From Alphaproteobacteria bacterium (GTDB lineage: Bacteria; Pseudomonadota; Alphaproteobacteria; Rhizobiales; Rhizobiaceae), in the NCBI GenBank assembly GCA_030428345.1, contig JAUIBM010000200.1:1-6111 (forward strand): a DNA stretch of 6,111 nucleotides, written 5' to 3'. The notes under the pieces are model-generated. The model made no database searches. It was not told where the DNA came from and saw only the letters and a program-made list of their open reading frames with translations. Shown piece after piece: positions 5,551 through 6,111 of this stretch. The position numbers and the translations under genes were made by a program. How positions within the stretch are numbered: position 1 is the first letter of the stretch; every line of letters begins with the position of its first letter.

Positions 5551-6111
5551 ATGCCTTACCTGACCAGGGCCGGAACCGGCCAGCAATCCGGCGTCAGCGC
5601 CAAACTTTCCGGAAACTCAGACATGGATTTCGAGTCGTTCTTCGCAGACAGGCTTTCCAACCTGCACGAAGAGGGGCGCTACCGGGTTTTTGCCGATCTC
5701 GAGCGCCATGCCGGATCGTTCCCGCGCGCGACCCGTCATCGTCCGGATGGCAGCGAGCAGGCTGTGACGGTCTGGTGCTCAAACGATTATCTGTGCATGG
5801 GCCAGAACGCTGCGGTGATGGCGGCGATGCACGAGGCTATCGATCGCTGCGGAACCGGGGCGGGCGGCACACGCAACATTTCCGGCACCAATCATTACCA
5901 TGTGCTGCTGGAGCGCGAACTTGCCGATCTGCATGGCAAGCAATCCTCGCTGATCTTCACTTCCGGCTATGTTTCCAACTGGGCGACGCTCGGCACGCTG
6001 GGCGCGAACATTCCGGGGCTGGTGATCTTCTCCGACGAGAAGAACCACGCCTCAATGATCGAGGGCATCCGTCACAGCCGGGCCGAGAAGCGCCTGTTCA
6101 AGCATAATGAC
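5551..6111 (+). CDS. hemA: 5-aminolevulinate synthase (ALAS), N-terminal part, runs off window
   Basis: PLP enzyme condensing glycine with succinyl-CoA to 5-aminolevulinate, the first committed step of heme synthesis by the C4 (Shemin) route. 187 codons are present of a family length near 405; the PLP lysine lies beyond the window. Conserved blocks are MDFESFFADRL, GRYRVFADLERHAG, VTVWCSNDYL, GTGAGGTRNISGTNHYH, LLERELADLHGK, FTSGYVSNWATL and NHASMIEGIRHSRAEKR. Counted from the family's usual start (Met25 here, ATG 5623), Arg21, Thr83, Asn85 and Ile86 fall at the positions I recall for the succinyl-CoA contacts of Rhodobacter ALAS, which separates it from related oxoamine synthases. The ATG at 5551 is reported because AGGA lies 7 bases before it; the 24 residues it adds do not resemble the family, so 5623 (weak GGA, 9 bases away) remains possible. 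The upstream region holds a candidate promoter, a large palindrome and a leader hairpin. It is divergent from the membrane cyclase. Confidence 0.95.
   Translation, partial: MPYLTRAGTGQQSGVSAKLSGNSDMDFESFFADRLSNLHEEGRYRVFADLERHAGSFPRATRHRPDGSEQAVTVWCSNDYLCMGQNAAVMAAMHEAIDRCGTGAGGTRNISGTNHYHVLLERELADLHGKQSSLIFTSGYVSNWATLGTLGANIPGLVIFSDEKNHASMIEGIRHSRAEKRLFKHND

Noticed and set aside
1..6111. CRISPR arrays, tRNA or rRNA genes, insertion sequences, phage genes or defence systems
   Set aside because: I saw no regularly spaced direct repeats, no cloverleaf-type sequence, no transposase or integrase motifs and no terminal inverted repeats.

Overview
The window looks like an alphaproteobacterial chromosome segment. 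It is GC-rich throughout. Its right edge carries a 5-aminolevulinate synthase (the C4 route to heme, typical of Alphaproteobacteria) whose residues fall in register with the Rhodobacter enzyme. The class III cyclases and the PBP1C tail also fit that group. No genus can be named from the sequence alone.

Layout: (1) 1-299, minus strand: a piece of a DUF4340 protein, cut at both ends. (2) About 297-665, plus strand: the C-terminal tail of a penicillin-binding protein 1C, with its N-terminal part missing. These two fragments meet head to head near base 297, and each lacks its beginning there, so this is a rearrangement breakpoint or an assembly or amplification chimera. (3) 680-1936, minus: a complete Bcr/CflA-type MFS drug exporter, convergent with the PBP tail. 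(4) 1937-2118: a divergent control region with a candidate exporter promoter and a small operator-like palindrome. (5) 2119-3768, plus: a membrane class III adenylate cyclase with a periplasmic Tll0287-like/DUF3365 sensor domain that carries a c-type heme motif (CVSCH). (6) 3769-3834: a short convergent gap with no convincing terminator. (7) 3835-5259, minus: a second class III cyclase with six predicted membrane segments. (8) 5260-5550: an information-dense divergent control region. It holds a near-consensus CRP-type site, candidate promoters on both strands, two perfect inverted repeats and a strong leader hairpin. (9) 5551-6111, plus: the N-terminal 187 codons of hemA, running off the window.

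How the parts may fit together: two differently built cAMP-type cyclases lie tail to tail. One appears to sense heme redox state or a ligand in the periplasm. A CRP-like site sits between the other cyclase and the gene for the first committed step of heme synthesis. This suggests cAMP signalling linked to heme or respiratory status, but the link is inferred from domains and adjacency only. The exporter and the two fragments at the left edge have no evident part in it.
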